A stretch of 64,000 nucleotides of DNA from Paenibacillus pasadenensis DSM 19293 (GCF_000422485.1 NZ_KE383850.1:1-64000); one strand, 5' to 3'. Shown: positions 18,597 through 27,829, counted from the first letter of the stretch. The notes: a model not told the origin generated them from the letters alone. A program made the numbers and translations.

Positions 18597-20315
18597 GTGA
18601 AAGAGGACAACAGGGCGGCTGCGGACCAGGCAGCGAAGATTATACCGATCCAATGGGACGCGACGTTCTTCTTCGAGCGCGCAGTGCGCTCGATGGACCG
18701 CTATCATTACGACAAGGCGCTGAAATATTTCCGCAAGGCCGTGGAATACGAGCCGGACAATCCGGTCAACCATTGCAATCTGGCCGGAATCCTGTCGGAG
18801 ACGGGCCAGTACGAGGAATCCAATCGGATCCTGATCGAGATTTTGGAGACGCTGGATCCGTCTATGACGGAATGCTTCTTTTATATGGCCAACAATTACG
18901 CCAACATGGAGCAGTATGACAAGGCCGAGCACGCCCTGCTGCGTTATCTCGAGGAGGACGAGGAAGGGCATTACCTCGACGACGCCGAGGAGATGATGGA
19001 GCTGCTTCAGTACGAGCTGAAGCGCCCTGCGCCGGCCGTAACGATCAAGGCTCGCCAGGGAACGGCGGAGCATGACCGCGCCCGCTCTCTGCTGGAAGAG
19101 GGCCGATTCGCCCAAGCGGCCAAGCTGCTGGAGTCGATTTTGGAGCGGACGCCGGATTTCATGGCGGCGCGCAACAATCTCGCCTTGGCCTACTATTATA
19201 TGGGCCGTCTCGACCGCGCGATGGAGACGATCCGGGAGGCGCTGGAGCAGGAGGAGGGCAACCTTCACGCCTTGTGCAACCTGGCGATCTTCTATCAGCA
19301 TGCGGACGATCGGGAGCCGCTGGAGCCGCTGACCGATCGGCTGCGCCGGACCGTGCCCTTCCATCAGGAGCATGTGTTCAAGCTGGCGACGACGATGGGC
19401 ATTCTCGGCGAGCATGAATGCGCCTTGCGCCATTTCCGCCGGCTGCTGAAGGGGGAATCGGGAGAGCATGAGGCTTCGCTCTACCATTATGCGGCGGTAG
19501 CGGCCGTGCATTCCGGTCGGCTGGAAGAGGCGCGGCGGTTCTGGCAGCAGGCGGCGCGCCTCGATCCCGAGTCCGATGTGGCCCGGTATTACCTCGAGCA
19601 GCTGCCGATGCTGCGCGGGCAGGAAGAGCGGATGACGGCGAGCTACCATTACCACCTGCCCTTCGAGGAGCAGTTCCAGACGTGGGAACGGACGCCGGAA
19701 GCGATGCCCGAAGGGATGAGCAGCAATCCGCTCGTGCGCTCCTCGTTTTTCTGGGCGCTGCGCCACGGCGACAGCAAGACGAAGCTGCAGGTCATCCAGG
19801 CCTTCGCCGCGATCGGCGACGGAGAGGTGCAGGAAGCGCTGCGGGCGTTTCTGCTGGAGCCCGACGAGGAGGACGATCTGAAACGCATCGCGCTGTTCGT
19901 CCTGCGCAAGCTCGGTGTCGAGGAGCCGGTGCCCGCCGTCTTGTCGGGACGCCGCCGGATGCTCGGCTCGGTGGCCGAGACGGCGTTCGAGGACGGCAGC
20001 CCGCTGCCGGATTGGGAGCCGAGCTGGCAGATCGTGCTCGATACCGCTTTCCGCCATATGGGGAAAGAGTACGGCCTGCTGCAGCAGTACGATCTGATGA
20101 AGCTCTGGCTCGACTACCTCGTCCGGGTGTATCCGGACGTGCCGCGCATGGCCAAGCCGGAGAGCTGGTCGGCCGCGCTTGAATATTTGACCGCCAAGCA
20201 GCATCGCCGGACGGTTTCTTATCAGGAGGTAGCGGAGCGCTACGGCGCGTCCGCGGCGACCGTGAGCAAGCATGCCAAGCGCATTGATGAGATTTGCGGC
20301 CATTGGGAAAAGTAA
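18597..20315 (+). CDS. TPR protein with C-terminal helix-turn-helix
   Basis: A 572-residue protein with tetratricopeptide repeats through the first half (for example YDKALKYFRKAVEYEPDNP near residue 33, then FMAARNNLALAYYYMGRLDRA) and a helical middle part. The last 40 residues form an HTH (VSYQEVAERYGASAATVSKH). I chose GTG 18597, ten bases after GGAGGT; the frame upstream overlaps the prs terminator and a TATAAT at 18546-18551 and is unlikely to be translated. It sits before trxB like the TPR gene yvcD of B. subtilis. Function unknown; it may link protein-protein interaction with DNA binding. Confidence 0.82.
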   Translation: MKEDNRAAADQAAKIIPIQWDATFFFERAVRSMDRYHYDKALKYFRKAVEYEPDNPVNHCNLAGILSETGQYEESNRILIEILETLDPSMTECFFYMANNYANMEQYDKAEHALLRYLEEDEEGHYLDDAEEMMELLQYELKRPAPAVTIKARQGTAEHDRARSLLEEGRFAQAAKLLESILERTPDFMAARNNLALAYYYMGRLDRAMETIREALEQEEGNLHALCNLAIFYQHADDREPLEPLTDRLRRTVPFHQEHVFKLATTMGILGEHECALRHFRRLLKGESGEHEASLYHYAAVAAVHSGRLEEARRFWQQAARLDPESDVARYYLEQLPMLRGQEERMTASYHYHLPFEEQFQTWERTPEAMPEGMSSNPLVRSSFFWALRHGDSKTKLQVIQAFAAIGDGEVQEALRAFLLEPDEEDDLKRIALFVLRKLGVEEPVPAVLSGRRRMLGSVAETAFEDGSPLPDWEPSWQIVLDTAFRHMGKEYGLLQQYDLMKLWLDYLVRVYPDVPRMAKPESWSAALEYLTAKQHRRTVSYQEVAERYGASAATVSKHAKRIDEICGHWEK

Positions 20316-20351
20316 CGGATGAACGTTTTATGAAGAATACGCCGCCGCTTT

Positions 20352-20381
20352 TGACGGATCGCCTCGCTTTGGATTAGAATA
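20352..20381 (+). promoter_or_regulatory. SigA promoter of trxB
   Basis: TTGACG, an 18-bp spacer and TAGAAT, about 35 bp upstream of the trxB start. Confidence 0.65.
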
Positions 20382-20417
20382 ATTATAATCAAGCAGGCAA
20401 CAAGGAGGAGTTTCATC

Positions 20418-21365
20418 GTGTACAAATCCATCATTATCGGTACCGGACCTTCCGGGCTCACCGCCGCCATCTATCTTGCCCGCGCCAACCTGAATCCGCT
20501 CGTCATCGAGGGACCGGAGCCGGGCGGACAGCTGACGACGACGACCGAGGTCGAGAACTTCCCTGGTTTCCCTGACGGCATCCTTGGCCCTGACCTCATG
20601 GCCAACATGCGCAAGCAGGCGGAACGGTTCGGCGCCGAATTCCGCACGGGCTGGGTCAACAGCGTCGACCTCTCGCAGCGTCCGTTCAAGCTCCAGGTCG
20701 AGGGCCAGGGCGAGCTCGTCGCCGAGTCGCTCATCATCTCCACCGGCGCGTCCGCGCGCTACCTGGGCATCCCGGGGGAAAAAGAAAACGTCGGCCGCGG
20801 CGTCAGCACCTGCGCGACCTGCGACGGCTTCTTCTTCCGCGGCAAGAAAATTGTCGTTGTCGGCGGCGGCGACTCCGCGATGGAGGAGGCGAACTTCCTG
20901 ACGCGCTTCGCGACCGGCGTCGACCTGGTTCATCGCCGCGACGAGATGCGAGCCTCCAAGATCATGCAGGACCGCGCTCGCGACAACGAGAAGATCAGCT
21001 TCGCGCTCAACCGCACGCCGCTGGAGGTCGTCGCCGGCCCGCTCGGCGTCACCGGCCTCAAGGTGCGCAACAACGAGACGAGCCAGGAAGAGCTCATCGA
21101 GACCGACGGCATCTTCGTCGCGATCGGCCACACGCCGAATACGAAGTTCCTCGGCGGGCAGGTCGACACGGACGATCACGGCTACATCGTCGTGAAGCCG
21201 GGCACGACCGAGACGAACGTGCCGGGCGTGTTCGCTTGCGGCGACGTGCAGGACACGAAGTATCGCCAGGCGGTCACCGCCGCGGGCAGCGGCTGCCAGG
21301 CCGCTCTGGACTGCGAGAAGTTCCTTGAAGGCTCGATGGTCCATGACTGGAGCCAGTCCCTATAA
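20418..21365 (+). CDS. trxB: Thioredoxin reductase
   Basis: A 315-residue flavoenzyme that reduces thioredoxin with NADPH. FAD loop GTGPSGLTAA at the N-terminus, redox motif CATC (STCATCDGFF, about residue 133), NADPH loop VVGGGDSAMEE and the C-terminal FAD segment VFACGDVQD are intact. GTG start eight bases after AAGGAGG. A stem-loop with T-run closes the gene. Confidence 0.97.
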   Translation: MYKSIIIGTGPSGLTAAIYLARANLNPLVIEGPEPGGQLTTTTEVENFPGFPDGILGPDLMANMRKQAERFGAEFRTGWVNSVDLSQRPFKLQVEGQGELVAESLIISTGASARYLGIPGEKENVGRGVSTCATCDGFFFRGKKIVVVGGGDSAMEEANFLTRFATGVDLVHRRDEMRASKIMQDRARDNEKISFALNRTPLEVVAGPLGVTGLKVRNNETSQEELIETDGIFVAIGHTPNTKFLGGQVDTDDHGYIVVKPGTTETNVPGVFACGDVQDTKYRQAVTAAGSGCQAALDCEKFLEGSMVHDWSQSL

Positions 21366-21377
21366 GCTTGCTTCGGG

Positions 21378-21413
21378 CGTCCCCATCCTTCCGGATGGCG
21401 GACGTTTCTTTTT
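21378..21413 (+). terminator. Terminator of trxB
   Basis: CGTCC-CCATCC pairs with GGATGG-CGGACG with one bulged base and a four-base loop, followed by TTTCTTTTT. Confidence 0.7.
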
Positions 21414-21530
21414 ACGGGGAAAAGCGGATCGCCCTGCGGCTAACGTCGATCTGCAACGTCAGGCGCGAAGGTCGGCGAGAGACGGGGCGGACCCGGTATT
21501 GCCTGGTCATGCGGCAGTTTGGGCAGCGCC

Positions 21531-21629
21531 CCGAAGACGCTTCGAGAGCGGTCTGAAAGCCATTCGAAAGCCATCAGAAAGCCATCCAAAAGCAATCCGA
21601 GAGCAATCCAAAAACGATTCAAAAGCCCT
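21531..21629. repeat. Degenerate 11-bp tandem repeat, nine units
   Basis: Nine consecutive 11-bp units follow one another without a gap; the best ones read TCGAAAGCCAT, CAGAAAGCCAT and CCAAAAGCAAT. They lie in the 399-bp trxB-glcK intergenic region, 70-165 bp upstream of the glcK promoter. The period is close to one helical turn, so a protein could contact the same face of the DNA repeatedly. I see no gene in this region. Confidence 0.7.
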
Positions 21630-21695
21630 TCCCGGCGCTCCCGAAAAGCCGCGAGAGGCCAGCTTCGGCGCGGTTCGCCGGGGGGCGTTGTTACC

Positions 21696-21724
21696 TTGAC
21701 CTAACCCATGCCTTCGCTTATAGT
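21696..21724 (+). promoter_or_regulatory. SigA promoter of glcK
   Basis: TTGACC, an exact 17-bp spacer and TATAGT, about 40 bp upstream of the glcK start. Confidence 0.7.
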
Positions 21725-21764
21725 AGCTAAAGAAGTTAAACTAATTCGTTGAGGTGGCTATCAC

Positions 21765-22715
21765 ATGTCAGAGACGATCTACGTTGGAGCAGATATCGGC
21801 GGCACCGCCATTAAAGTTGGAGTATGCAGCGCGGCGGGCGAATTGCTCCAGACGTACGAGGGACCGACCGAGGCGAGCCATGGGGCGGACCGCATCGTCG
21901 ACAATATCGTCAAGTACGTGCGCCATATCGTCGATGCGACCGGACATTCCTGGGAGCAGGTAGGCGGCGTCGGCGTCGGAATCGCCGGATTCCTCGACAT
22001 TCCGAACGGCATCGTGAAGTTCTCCAACAATTTGAACATACGCAACGTTCCGCTGAAGCAGATGCTCGAGGATCAGCTCGGCGTCATCGTCAAGGTGAAC
22101 AACGACGCCAACGTGGCCGCGCTTGGCGAGGCGTGGGGCGGAGCCGGCCGCGGCGTGCCGAACTGCGTCTGCTACACGCTCGGCACGGGCGTCGGCGGCG
22201 GCGTCATCATCGGCGGCCGCATCTATGAAGGCTACAACGGCATGGCCGGCGAGCTTGGCCATATGTCGATCGTGCCGGATCTCGAAGCGATCCAATGCAC
22301 CTGCGGCATGACGGGCTGCCTGGAGACGGTCTCCTCGGCGACCGGCATCATCCGCATGGCCAAGGACGCCGTCGCCCGCGGGGACAAGACGAGCCTGTCG
22401 CTCGTGCCGAACCTCATGGCCAAGGAAGTCATCGACGCCGCCAAGGAAGGCGACGAGGTGGCGGCCCGCATCGTCAACCGCGCGGCCTACTACCTCGGCC
22501 GCTCGATGGCCGCGACGGCGGTCACGCTCAACCCGCAGCGCTTCATCGTCGGCGGCGGCGTCGCCAAGGCCGGAGATTTCCTGTTCGACCAGATCCGCGA
22601 GGTGTTCGCCAAGTATACGCAGCCGGAAGCCAAGGAAGGCGTCGAGATCGTCGCGGCCACGCTCGGCAACAATGCCGGCGTCGTCGGAGCGGCCGGCCTC
22701 ATCCTTCGCTCCTAG
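21765..22715 (+). CDS. glcK: Glucokinase, ROK family
   Basis: A 316-residue ROK kinase that phosphorylates glucose with ATP. ATP loop VGADIGGTAIKVG, sugar site VNNDANVAALGE (catalytic Asp) and the ROK zinc motif CTCGMTGCLE are visible, and ELGHMSI precedes it. It lies between trxB and rapZ, feeding glucose-6-phosphate to the glycolytic genes further downstream. Its own promoter is upstream; a short GC hairpin with four T follows. Confidence 0.93.
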   Translation: MSETIYVGADIGGTAIKVGVCSAAGELLQTYEGPTEASHGADRIVDNIVKYVRHIVDATGHSWEQVGGVGVGIAGFLDIPNGIVKFSNNLNIRNVPLKQMLEDQLGVIVKVNNDANVAALGEAWGGAGRGVPNCVCYTLGTGVGGGVIIGGRIYEGYNGMAGELGHMSIVPDLEAIQCTCGMTGCLETVSSATGIIRMAKDAVARGDKTSLSLVPNLMAKEVIDAAKEGDEVAARIVNRAAYYLGRSMAATAVTLNPQRFIVGGGVAKAGDFLFDQIREVFAKYTQPEAKEGVEIVAATLGNNAGVVGAAGLILRS

Positions 22716-22723
22716 TCCGGCCC

Positions 22724-22748
22724 GCCGCCGCCTCGCGCGGCGGCTTTT
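22724..22748 (+). terminator. Weak hairpin after glcK
   Basis: GCCGCCG / CGGCGGC with a seven-base loop and TTTT. The short T-run suggests partial termination before rapZ. Confidence 0.5.
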
Positions 22749-22781
22749 CGGCTTGATCCAGCCGCAGGAAGGGGAATCCCG

Positions 22782-23663
22782 ATGGAAACCAACTCACCCC
22801 AGCTCGTCATCATCACCGGCATGTCCGGCGCAGGCAAAACGATCGCGGTGCAAAGCCTCGAGGATCTCGGCTTCTTTTGCGTCGACAACCTGCCGCCCGT
22901 CCTCATTCCCAAATTCGCGGAGCTGATCGACGGCTCGAGCGGCAAGATCGCCAAGGTCGCGCTCGTCATCGACCTGCGCGGCCGGGAATTCTTCACGGCG
23001 CTGGCGGATTCGCTGGAGCATATCCGCACTCATTTCACGATCCCGTACGAGATCCTGTTCCTCGACGCCACCGACAACGTGCTGGTGCGCCGCTACAAGG
23101 AGAGCCGCCGCCGCCATCCGCTCGCCCCGGAAGGGCTGCCGCTCGACGGCATCGCGATGGAGCGCCGGCTGCTGGAGGAGCTCAAGGACTCGGCGACCCA
23201 GATCATCGATACGAGCAATCTCAAGCCCGCCCAGCTCAAGGAAGCGATCATCTCGCGCTTCACGAACCTCAAGCAGTCCCGCTTCTCCGTCAATGTGACC
23301 TCGTTCGGCTTCAAGTACGGCATCCCGATCGACGCCGACCTGATCTATGACGTGCGCTTCCTGCCGAACCCGCATTATGTGGATCACCTTCGTCCACGCA
23401 CCGGACGGGAGCCCGATGTATATGAATATGTTATGAAATGGCCCGATACCCAGACGTTTCTGACCAAGCTGCTGGATATGCTTCAATTCCTCATTCCTTT
23501 ATACCGCAAGGAAGGCAAGAGCCAGGTCGTCATCGGCATCGGCTGCACGGGAGGCAAGCACCGCTCCGTGGCCATAGCGGAATATCTCGGGCGGATGCTC
23601 GGCAGCAGCGAGACGGAGTCGGTCCGGGTCAGCCATCGCGATGCTGACCGCGATCGCCCCTAA
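22782..23663 (+). CDS. rapZ: RNase adapter / nucleotide-binding protein RapZ (YvcJ)
   Basis: A 293-residue P-loop protein: Walker A GMSGAGKT (about residue 13), DLRGREFF, the RRRHPL segment and the C-terminal [11 protein letters not shown] motif that binds small ligands in this family. In enterobacteria RapZ steers decay of glmS-regulating sRNAs; in Bacillus YvcJ binds nucleotides and affects competence. It leads the conserved rapZ-yvcK-whiA-HPr cluster. Confidence 0.95.
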   Translation: METNSPQLVIITGMSGAGKTIAVQSLEDLGFFCVDNLPPVLIPKFAELIDGSSGKIAKVALVIDLRGREFFTALADSLEHIRTHFTIPYEILFLDATDNVLVRRYKESRRRHPLAPEGLPLDGIAMERRLLEELKDSATQIIDTSNLKPAQLKEAIISRFTNLKQSRFSVNVTSFGFKYGIPIDADLIYDVRFLPNPHYVDHLRPRTGREPDVYEYVMKWPDTQTFLTKLLDMLQFLIPLYRKEGKSQVVIGIGCTGGKHRSVAIAEYLGRMLGSSETESVRVSHRDADRDRP

Positions 23664-23675
23664 GGCGGGAGTGCA

Positions 23676-24665
23676 ATGGCAAGAAAAAGGTCTGCGGACC
23701 CGAAAAACCCCAAGATCGTCGTCATCGGAGGCGGGACCGGCCTGTCGGTCATGCTGCGCGGCCTGAAGGAGAAGCCCCTCGACATTACGGCGATCGTCAC
23801 GGTCGCCGACGACGGCGGCAGCTCCGGCGTGCTGCGCAGCGAGCTGCAGATGCCGCCTCCGGGCGACATCCGCAATGTGCTGATCGCGCTCGCGGACGTG
23901 GAGCCGCTGCTTTCCGAGATGCTCCAGTACCGCTTCTCCAATGGCACCGGCCTGGCCGGACATAGCCTGGGCAACCTGATGCTGGCGGCGATGACGGACA
24001 TCTCCGGCGACTTCGTCACCGGCATCCGCGAGCTGAGCCGCGTGCTTGCCGTGCGCGGCACGGTGCTGCCGGCATCCGACCAGTCGATCGTGCTCAAGGC
24101 GGAGCTCGCGGACGGCTCGATCGTCGAAGGCGAGTCGAGCATTCCGCTGGCGGGCCAGCCGATCAAGCGAGTATTCATCGAGCCGGCGGACGTGGAGCCG
24201 CTCGAGGAGGCGTGCCTGGCGATCCAGGAGGCCGACGCCATCCTGATCGGACCGGGCAGCCTGTACACGAGCATCATTCCGAACCTGCTCGTGCCCAAGC
24301 TCGCCGACTGCATCGTGCAGTCGAGCGCGATCAAAATTTTCATCTGCAACGTTATGACCCAGCCGGGGGAGACGGACGGCTACTCGGTGAGCGATCATCT
24401 GGAGGCGATCGAGCGCCACGTCGGCCACCAGCTGTTCGACTACATCATCGTCAATGACGGCGAGATTCCGCCGCAGGTGCAGGACCGCTATGCCGAGATG
24501 GGCGCCCAGGCAGTCCAGCTCGATCTGGACGAGGTGACGCGTCAAGGCTACAAAGTCATCGCCGACCGGCTCGTGCTGTTCCGCACCTACCTGCGGCATG
24601 ACGCCGTGCGGCTGAGCCATCATATCTACCAGCTCGTCGACAGCTGGATGGACCGAAAGGGGTGA
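23676..24665 (+). CDS. yvcK: YvcK/CofD-like protein (gluconeogenesis factor)
   Basis: A 329-residue member of the CofD-like family with [15 protein letters not shown] at the N-terminus, VADDGGSSG, and NLMLAAM. In Bacillus it is needed for growth on gluconeogenic carbon sources and cell shape and binds UDP-sugars. Lies 12 bp after rapZ and 7 bp before whiA in a tight operon. Confidence 0.95.
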   Translation: MARKRSADPKNPKIVVIGGGTGLSVMLRGLKEKPLDITAIVTVADDGGSSGVLRSELQMPPPGDIRNVLIALADVEPLLSEMLQYRFSNGTGLAGHSLGNLMLAAMTDISGDFVTGIRELSRVLAVRGTVLPASDQSIVLKAELADGSIVEGESSIPLAGQPIKRVFIEPADVEPLEEACLAIQEADAILIGPGSLYTSIIPNLLVPKLADCIVQSSAIKIFICNVMTQPGETDGYSVSDHLEAIERHVGHQLFDYIIVNDGEIPPQVQDRYAEMGAQAVQLDLDEVTRQGYKVIADRLVLFRTYLRHDAVRLSHHIYQLVDSWMDRKG

Positions 24666-24672
24666 GAGAGGG

Positions 24673-25605
24673 ATGTCCTTCGCCGCTCAAACGAAAAAAG
24701 AGCTGACGCTCGTCGAGAACCAGGATGCCTGCTGCGAGCAGGCGGAGCTTTCCGCGCTCATCCGCATGAACGGCTCGGTGCATCTGTCCAGCCGCAAGGT
24801 CATTCTGGACATCTCCACCGAGAATGCAGCCATCGCCCGCAGAATCTACAGCCTCATCAAGAAGCTGTTCGACGTGCATACGGAGCTGCTGGTGCGCAAG
24901 AAGATGCGGCTTAAGAAGAACAACGTCTACATCGTGCGCATCCCGGCGCGGGTGCAGGAGATCCTCAAGGAGCTGAACATCGTCTCCGAGGGCTTCATGT
25001 TCAACCAGGGCATCGACAAGGACATGATCCGCAAGCCATGCTGCAAGCGAGCCTACATGCGCGGCGCGTTCCTCGCCGGCGGCTCGGTCAACAATCCGGA
25101 GGGCTCGTCCTACCATCTGGAGATCGCCTGCATGTACGAGGAGCACTGCTCCGCGCTCGTCACGCTCGCCAACAAGTTCGGCCTCAACGCCCGCTGCATC
25201 GAGCGCAAGAAGGGCTTCGTCTTTTACATCAAGGAAGGCGAGAAGATCATCGAGCTGCTGAACATCATCGGCGCGCATCAGGCGCTGTTCAAGTTCGAGG
25301 ATGTCCGCATCATGCGCGACATGCGCAACTCGGTGAACCGGATCGTCAACTGCGAGACGGCCAATCTCAACAAGACGATCGGCGCGGCCGTGCGCCAGAT
25401 CGACAACATCCGGCTGCTGCAAAAGGAGCTCGGCCTCGAGAACCTGCCCGAGAAGCTGCGGGAGGTGGCGGAGATCCGGCTGCAGCATCCTGACATGAAC
25501 CTCAAGGAAGTCGGCGAGATGCTCAAGGGCTCCGTCAGCAAGTCCGGGGTCAACCACCGATTGCGCAAGATCGACGAGCTCGCCGAAAAAATCCGGGGAA
25601 GCTGA
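24673..25605 (+). CDS. whiA: DNA-binding protein WhiA
   Basis: A 310-residue WhiA: N-terminal LAGLIDADG-like domain ([21 protein letters not shown]) and C-terminal HTH ([24 protein letters not shown] spread over about residues 275-300). In Bacillus, WhiA binds DNA and influences cell division and chromosome segregation. AGAGAGGG precedes the ATG. Confidence 0.96.
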   Translation: MSFAAQTKKELTLVENQDACCEQAELSALIRMNGSVHLSSRKVILDISTENAAIARRIYSLIKKLFDVHTELLVRKKMRLKKNNVYIVRIPARVQEILKELNIVSEGFMFNQGIDKDMIRKPCCKRAYMRGAFLAGGSVNNPEGSSYHLEIACMYEEHCSALVTLANKFGLNARCIERKKGFVFYIKEGEKIIELLNIIGAHQALFKFEDVRIMRDMRNSVNRIVNCETANLNKTIGAAVRQIDNIRLLQKELGLENLPEKLREVAEIRLQHPDMNLKEVGEMLKGSVSKSGVNHRLRKIDELAEKIRGS

Positions 25606-25627
25606 ACTTTCATGTTGCGCCGGCCGA

Positions 25628-25636
25628 TGGTATAAT
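25628..25636 (+). promoter_or_regulatory. Extended -10 promoter of the HPr-family gene
   Basis: TGG followed by a perfect TATAAT lies just after the whiA stop. No good -35 is visible, as expected for an extended -10. It would give a leader of about 115 nt ahead of the HPr gene. Confidence 0.5.
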
Positions 25637-25757
25637 GAAAGCAATTGTCACGCAAGGTAAGGTCCGTTCCACCCGGCGGCCCTTTGCAAGAGCATGCCTC
25701 ACGTTCGCCTTCCGGCGGCCATGCAGCAATGAATTAGGATTAGGGGGTATAGAGTTC

Positions 25758-26027
25758 ATGACAAGACAACCCGTAGTCGTGAGACTGAAGACGGGTCTTC
25801 ACGCAAGACCGGCCGCGCTCTTCGTCCAGGAAGCGAATAAATTCTCCTCCGAGATCTTTGTCGAGAAGGACGAGAAAAAAGTGAACGCCAAGTCCATCAT
25901 GGGCATCATGAGCCTTGCCATCAGCTCCGGCACCGAAGTTCACATCAGTGCCGAAGGTTCGGACGCCGAGCAGGCTGTAAACGCTTTAGTATCGCTCGTC
26001 AGCAAGGAAGAGCTGGAGAACCAGTAG
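25758..26027 (+). CDS. HPr-family phosphocarrier at the crh locus (His15 and Ser46 both present)
   Basis: An 89-residue HPr fold protein. With the start at ATG 25758 the numbering matches HPr exactly: GLHARPA puts His at 15 (PTS phosphorylation site) and NAKSIMG puts Ser at 46 (HprK site). Its place behind whiA is that of Bacillus crh, whose product carries Gln15 and acts only in regulation. Here His15 is kept, so the protein could both carry PTS phosphate and act as CcpA corepressor. No ptsI follows. A frame-open extension of 41 codons upstream has no homology and crosses the promoter. Confidence 0.9.
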   Translation: MTRQPVVVRLKTGLHARPAALFVQEANKFSSEIFVEKDEKKVNAKSIMGIMSLAISSGTEVHISAEGSDAEQAVNALVSLVSKEELENQ

Positions 26028-26071
26028 GTCTCGGCCTGCCGGTCCCCAAGCTTGATTCGCTGCGGCTCCCG

Positions 26072-26097
26072 AGGCTCCCGATCCGGGGGCTTTTTTT
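26072..26097 (+). terminator. Terminator of the whiA-HPr operon
   Basis: A GC-rich stem (AGGCTCCCG with CCGGGGGCTT, one G-T pair) followed by seven T. Confidence 0.8.
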
Positions 26098-26199
26098 GCG
26101 TTTTGGCCATTGGCTGAAGCCCCCGTTGGGACCTGTATGTGCAACATTTTCAGGCGGGCGAGCGTTTCAAAGGACAAACCGAAACGGAGGCGAACAGAT

Positions 26200-26991
26200 A
26201 TGGGAAGCAAACAAGGATTCGGCAAGCTGGCAAGTCAAGGCAAGGTGCTGCTGCTGGCGGCCTCGCTGACGGCAGGATCGCTGCTGGCTCTGAACGGAGC
26301 CGGCGTGCTGGACTCGGGATCAAAGCCCGTCTATGCGGCGGAGCAAGGAGCGGCGATGGAGAACACGATCGCAGTGCAAGGCGTAGGCAAGCTGTCGGTG
26401 GCGCCGGACATCGCGTATGTCACAGCGGGCGTGAACGTGACGGCCAAGACGGCGAAGGAGGCTCAGGCCGGAGCGGCCAAGCGGTACGACGCGGTCGTCA
26501 AAATGCTTAAAGGAACCTACAGTCTGGCGGACAAGGATCTGAAGACGACGTCCTACTACGTGCAGCCGCAGTACCGCTACACCGAAAAGGAAGGCCAGGT
26601 GCTGACCGGCTATACGGCGACGCATGAGCTGAGCATCTCCTGGCGCAGCATCGACAAGACCGGGGAGCTGCTCGACAGCCTCGGAAGCGCGGGCGCGAAC
26701 CAGATCAGCGGCGTCTCCTTCGGCACGGAAAAGACGGACGCGTATACGAACGACGCGCTCAAAAAAGCGCTCGACAACGCGCGCGTCAAGGCGGAGGCGC
26801 TTGCCGCCGCTGCGGGCCGCTCGCTCGGTCCGGTCGTGAACATCACCGAGAACGGCGCGCAGGCCGTGCCGGTGTACCGCGAGATGGCGCAGATGAAGGC
26901 CATGGCTGCCAGCGACAGCGCTTCGACCTCCGTCGAGCCGGGCCAGGTCGACGTGCAAGGCCAGCTGACCGTCGTGTACCAGCTGAAGTAG
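26200..26991 (+). CDS. Secreted SIMPL-domain protein (DUF541)
   Basis: A 263-residue protein with a signal peptide (hydrophobic VLLLAASLTAGSLLALNGAG, cleavage likely after VYA) and a SIMPL domain beginning NTIAVQGVGKLSVAPDIAYV, including the YYVQPQYRY and LTGYTATHEL segments of the family. Start set at ATG 26200 after GGAGG; a longer frame upstream would lack a signal peptide. Molecular function of SIMPL proteins is poorly known; they are exported and oligomerise. It converges on clpP with a shared terminator. Confidence 0.87.
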   Translation: MGSKQGFGKLASQGKVLLLAASLTAGSLLALNGAGVLDSGSKPVYAAEQGAAMENTIAVQGVGKLSVAPDIAYVTAGVNVTAKTAKEAQAGAAKRYDAVVKMLKGTYSLADKDLKTTSYYVQPQYRYTEKEGQVLTGYTATHELSISWRSIDKTGELLDSLGSAGANQISGVSFGTEKTDAYTNDALKKALDNARVKAEALAAAAGRSLGPVVNITENGAQAVPVYREMAQMKAMAASDSASTSVEPGQVDVQGQLTVVYQLK

Positions 26992-27090
26992 CATAGCTCT
27001 CGGCCAGCCCCGGTCTGCCGCGGCAGCCGCGGCGCCGCGCAGGATGGCCTGCGCGCGTGCCCGCGACGGCCGCGAGAGCGTCGAAACGCA

Positions 27091-27130
27091 AAGCGCCGCC
27101 CCTTCCGATTCGGAAGGGGCGGCGCTTTTT
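27091..27130. terminator. Bidirectional terminator between the SIMPL gene and clpP
   Basis: A 17-base-pair stem (AAGCGCCGCCCCTTCCG with its complement) and a short loop, with T-run on the plus strand and A-run on the left side, so it can serve both converging genes. Confidence 0.9.
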
Positions 27131-27147
27131 GCCTGTCGCAGCCTGGC

Positions 27148-27735
27148 TTACAGCTTCTCGATGACCTTGTCGACGAGGCCGTACTCGCGGGCGGCGTCCG
27201 CGCTCATGAAGTAGTCGCGGTCGGTGTCCTTCTCAATGCGCTCCAGCGGCTGACCGGAACGCTCGGCGAGAATATGGTTGAGCTTGTCGCGCATCTGGAG
27301 GATGCGGCGCGCGCGGATCTCGATGTCGCTGGCCTGGCCTTCGGCTCCGCCGAGCGGCTGATGGATCATGACCTCGCTGTTCGGCAGCGCGTAGCGCTTG
27401 CCCTTGGCGCCCGCGGCCAGCAGGAACGCGCCCATCGAGGCGGCCATGCCGACGCAGATCGTCGAGACGTCAGGCTTGATGAACTGCATCGTGTCGTAAA
27501 TCGCCATGCCGGACGTGATGGAGCCGCCGGGGCTGTTGATGTAGATGGAGATGTCCTTCTCCGGATCGTCGGCGGCGAGGAACAGCAGCTGGGCGATGAC
27601 GGAGTTGGCGACCATGTCGTTGATGCCGGTACCGAGGAAGATGATGCGGTCCTTGAGCAGCCTCGAGTAGATGTCGTAGGCGCGCTCGCCGCGGTTGCTC
27701 TGCTCGATGACCATAGGCACGTAGTTCATGTTCAT
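27148..27735 (-). CDS. clpP: ATP-dependent Clp protease proteolytic subunit
   Basis: A 195-residue serine protease forming the ClpXP/ClpCP barrel. Catalytic Ser in GMAASMGAF (residue 100 here), His in MIHQPLGG and the NSPGGS oxyanion strand are present. ATG 27735 lies nine bases after AGGAGG; the ATG at 27729 aligns exactly with the B. subtilis start, and a TTG at 27741 is too near the ribosome site. Expression is likely repressed by CtsR through the box at 27813. ClpXP is also the main consumer of tmRNA-tagged proteins (ssrA at 41602). Confidence 0.96.
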   Translation of the reverse strand: MNMNYVPMVIEQSNRGERAYDIYSRLLKDRIIFLGTGINDMVANSVIAQLLFLAADDPEKDISIYINSPGGSITSGMAIYDTMQFIKPDVSTICVGMAASMGAFLLAAGAKGKRYALPNSEVMIHQPLGGAEGQASDIEIRARRILQMRDKLNHILAERSGQPLERIEKDTDRDYFMSADAAREYGLVDKVIEKL

Positions 27736-27789
27736 GTGCAAGTCCCTCCTTATATCCTCATTAAGGTTGTCACTGCAGGTGCTTTTTTC

Positions 27790-27818
27790 ATTCTACGAGA
27801 ATCGATTGTTAAAGTCAA
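27790..27818 (-). promoter_or_regulatory. SigA promoter of clpP
   Basis: On the minus strand TTGACT (27818-27813), a 17-bp spacer and TAGAAT (27795-27790). The -35 box is embedded in the CtsR operator. Confidence 0.75.
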
Positions 27819-27829
27819 ATTTGGTCAAA
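27813..27829. promoter_or_regulatory. CtsR operator
   Basis: AGTCAAA-TTT-GGTCAAA is a direct heptad repeat with a three-base spacer, matching the CtsR consensus RGTCAAANANRGTCAAA except at the central spacer base. It covers the clpP -35 box, so CtsR binding would block transcription until heat or protein stress. ctsR itself is not in the window. Confidence 0.85.

Noticed and set aside
21325-21704. Short open frames over the 11-bp repeats after trxB
   Set aside because: They start inside trxB or in repeats, have no ribosome site and encode only low-complexity Lys/Ser/Arg sequence created by the repeat.
26110-26199. Longer N-terminus for the SIMPL protein
   Set aside because: It would place a hydrophilic stretch before the signal peptide and has no ribosome site, whereas ATG 26200 has GGAGG and begins a proper signal sequence.
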